DNA of 38,348 nucleotides, taken from an uncultured Blautia sp. GTDB taxonomy: Bacteria; Bacillota; Clostridia; Lachnospirales; Lachnospiraceae. Under the pieces are notes generated by a model, which was not told the DNA's origin, ran no database searches, and saw nothing but the letters and a program-made list of their open reading frames with translations. Positions 37,409-38,348 of this stretch are shown in pieces. The stretch spans positions 1 through 38,348 of the forward strand of contig NZ_CAKRXI010000030.1 in assembly GCF_934424005.1 (NCBI RefSeq). Reading direction: 5' to 3'. The first letter of the stretch is position 1. Each line of letters opens with the position of its first letter. The translations under genes were made by a program, and so were the position numbers.

Positions 37409-37823
37409 TTGTTTCTTCCTCACCTTCTCAATATTTGAGGAAATATATTTTTGAATTTTATATCCACAAAAAATAATCCCTCTATATATCCAAAAGGAAA
37501 AAGCATAAAATACAGCCCCCTCATCAGAATTTTTTTAATTTTTTCATAATTTCATTACTGTGCATCCCAAAATTCCGCATAATCTTAAAGATAAGCAGAG
37601 AACCAATTAAGGTACTATAATCCCTAGTGAATTTCGCTCTTTGTTATTTCTTTCTTCCTTTTAATCTAAATTTTTATACAAGAGCAAGATCCACCTGTGT
37701 TTAACAAATTTATTCTTAATGAATATTCTATTTTCATCCTCTTGATTCAATTTCATCTTTATATAATTAGCTTTCATTAAAGATTTTCGCATCATTTACA
37801 TAATATGTTCCTTTAAAAGTTTT

Positions 37824-37853
37824 CAAAAAAAGCATCCGGCTTCTGCCAGATGC
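37824..37853 (-). terminator. Intrinsic terminator after a truncated minus-strand frame
   Basis: GCATCTGGC and GCCGGATGC (minus-strand sense) form a nine-base stem with a four-base loop and one G-U pair, followed by TTTTTTT. It lies 21 bases after a short open frame ending at 37875, so it probably once served a gene that is now mostly lost. Confidence 0.8.
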
Positions 37854-38015
37854 TCTGTAAAAAAATTTCAATTTTTACCTGCTTACATTTTCAATGCAGC
37901 CAATATAATCTCCCTGATTTCCGAATATTATTTTCGATTATTACGATACGGTATTACCCGGGTGGATCTTGCTCTTCTCTTTTAATATCAATATAATTCT
38001 ATTTTTCGATAATCT

Positions 38016-38044
38016 ATGACAGTGCTGCAGTTAAATGATATACT
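38016..38044 (+). promoter_or_regulatory. Promoter of the rightmost gene
   Basis: ATGACA (38016-38021), 17 bases, TATACT (38039-38044) on the plus strand, about 30 bases before the ATG at 38075. Confidence 0.7.
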
Positions 38045-38074
38045 AATTCTAGTTTATAAATTCGGAGGTATATT

Positions 38075-38320
38075 ATGTCGAACATTCAGATAACAGAAAA
38101 TGGGCCAGGAAAATATTCTCCTGAATGGTTTTATAGCAAATCTCAGACTCCAGAATGGATTTCATTTGCTCACAAGGCTGATGATCTACGAGAAAATTTT
38201 ATAAATCTTTTTGGAATAGAACGCTTAAAATCACTTTCGGGAAAAGATTTGTTAACTTCTTTACAAAGAATTAAAAATAGTCTGCAAATAAAAAGTCAAG
38301 CAGAAATTAATGAACTTTGA
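38075..38320 (+). CDS. 81-aa protein resembling the N-terminus of McrB-like ATPases
   Basis: The protein starts MSNIQITENGPGKYSPEWFY, after GGAGG, and ends at TGA 38318-38320. Its middle (FINLFGIERLKSLSGKDLLT) resembles the N-terminal region of large McrB-like AAA proteins of Firmicutes restriction systems, but here it stops early. It could be a genuine small protein, or a large gene interrupted by a frameshift or deletion. A new frame begins at ATG 38310, overlapping the end by 11 bases. The resemblance is from memory and tentative. Confidence 0.5.
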   Translation: MSNIQITENGPGKYSPEWFYSKSQTPEWISFAHKADDLRENFINLFGIERLKSLSGKDLLTSLQRIKNSLQIKSQAEINEL

Positions 38321-38348
38321 AAAATTTATACAGGTTGAATGTAAGACA
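38310..38348 (+). CDS. Start of a gene running off the window
   Basis: From ATG 38310 the plus strand reads MNFEKFIQVECKT up to the window edge with no stop. It overlaps the stop of the 81-aa gene, so it is either the next, translationally coupled gene or the continuation of a frameshifted one. No family can be assigned from 13 residues. Confidence 0.4.
   Translation, partial: MNFEKFIQVECKT

Larger units (their letters stand above)
37126..38015. other. Degenerate mobile-element remnants, no intact gene
   Basis: This AT-rich stretch has only fragments of minus-strand reading frames. The frame 37271-37408 reads MKYLYMNEQERQMQYYQFPK, resembling the N-terminus of RepA/replication-initiator-like proteins of such elements. 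A neighbouring frame, 37194-37385, reads ILERCILVKIDGVSRREAMA with no start codon, suggesting a frameshift between the two. A further piece, 37524-37643, ends NFGMHSNEIMKKLKKF. Near 37875-37937 is an 18-residue frame ending FGNQGDYIGCIENVSR, next to a terminator. None is long enough to be a working gene. Confidence 0.45.

Overview
The window is a piece of a Firmicutes chromosome, most likely a gut Lachnospiraceae (Blautia, Dorea or Ruminococcus type). I infer this from the moderate GC content, strong GGAGG ribosome-binding sites, the housekeeping protein sequences and the style of the integrative elements. It has a housekeeping core flanked by two mobile-element segments, with accessory envelope and signalling genes between.

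1-4310: the right end of an integrative element, with a structured noncoding start, a DUF5348 protein, a small helical protein, a RepA-like AAA ATPase, a tyrosine integrase, an excisionase-like HTH protein and a divergent XRE repressor. The repressor/excisionase gap carries several TTCGTAA-type operator candidates around a consensus promoter. Two tandem 11-bp repeats lie just past the repressor, before the tuf terminator. 4316-8922: str operon (minus strand), rpsL-rpsG-fusA-tuf, with a consensus promoter before rpsL and a probable internal promoter before tuf.

9195-14553: an accessory block between rpsL and rpoC. It has a small membrane coiled-coil protein and a membrane-anchored class A beta-lactamase-like serine hydrolase on the plus strand, then a minus-strand operon of transmembrane Ser/Thr kinase, PP2C phosphatase and an unrecognised 409-aa protein. 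14761-23668: rplJ-rplL-rpoB-rpoC on the minus strand, with an L10 leader and attenuator before rplJ and an attenuator plus a separate promoter before rpoB. rplK and rplA are not next to rplJ.

23832-31716: surface and metabolic genes, namely two paralogous CDP-glycerol glycerophosphotransferase-like proteins around an acyltransferase-3 membrane protein, a TauE/SafE permease, a GNAT acetyltransferase with a small unknown protein, and a PLP aminotransferase/decarboxylase with a promoter back to back with that of the GNAT pair.

31790-38348: a second integrative segment. A large serine recombinase abuts the 3' remnant of a chromosomal gene. To its right is a compact minus-strand operon of an RloA-like ATPase, an RloB-like protein and a dGTPase-like HD hydrolase, a probable three-gene anti-phage module. 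Beyond are a 57-aa mobile-element gene, about 0.9 kb of degenerate remnants, and a plus-strand gene with a good promoter running toward the window end. No tRNA, rRNA, CRISPR array or insertion sequence was seen.
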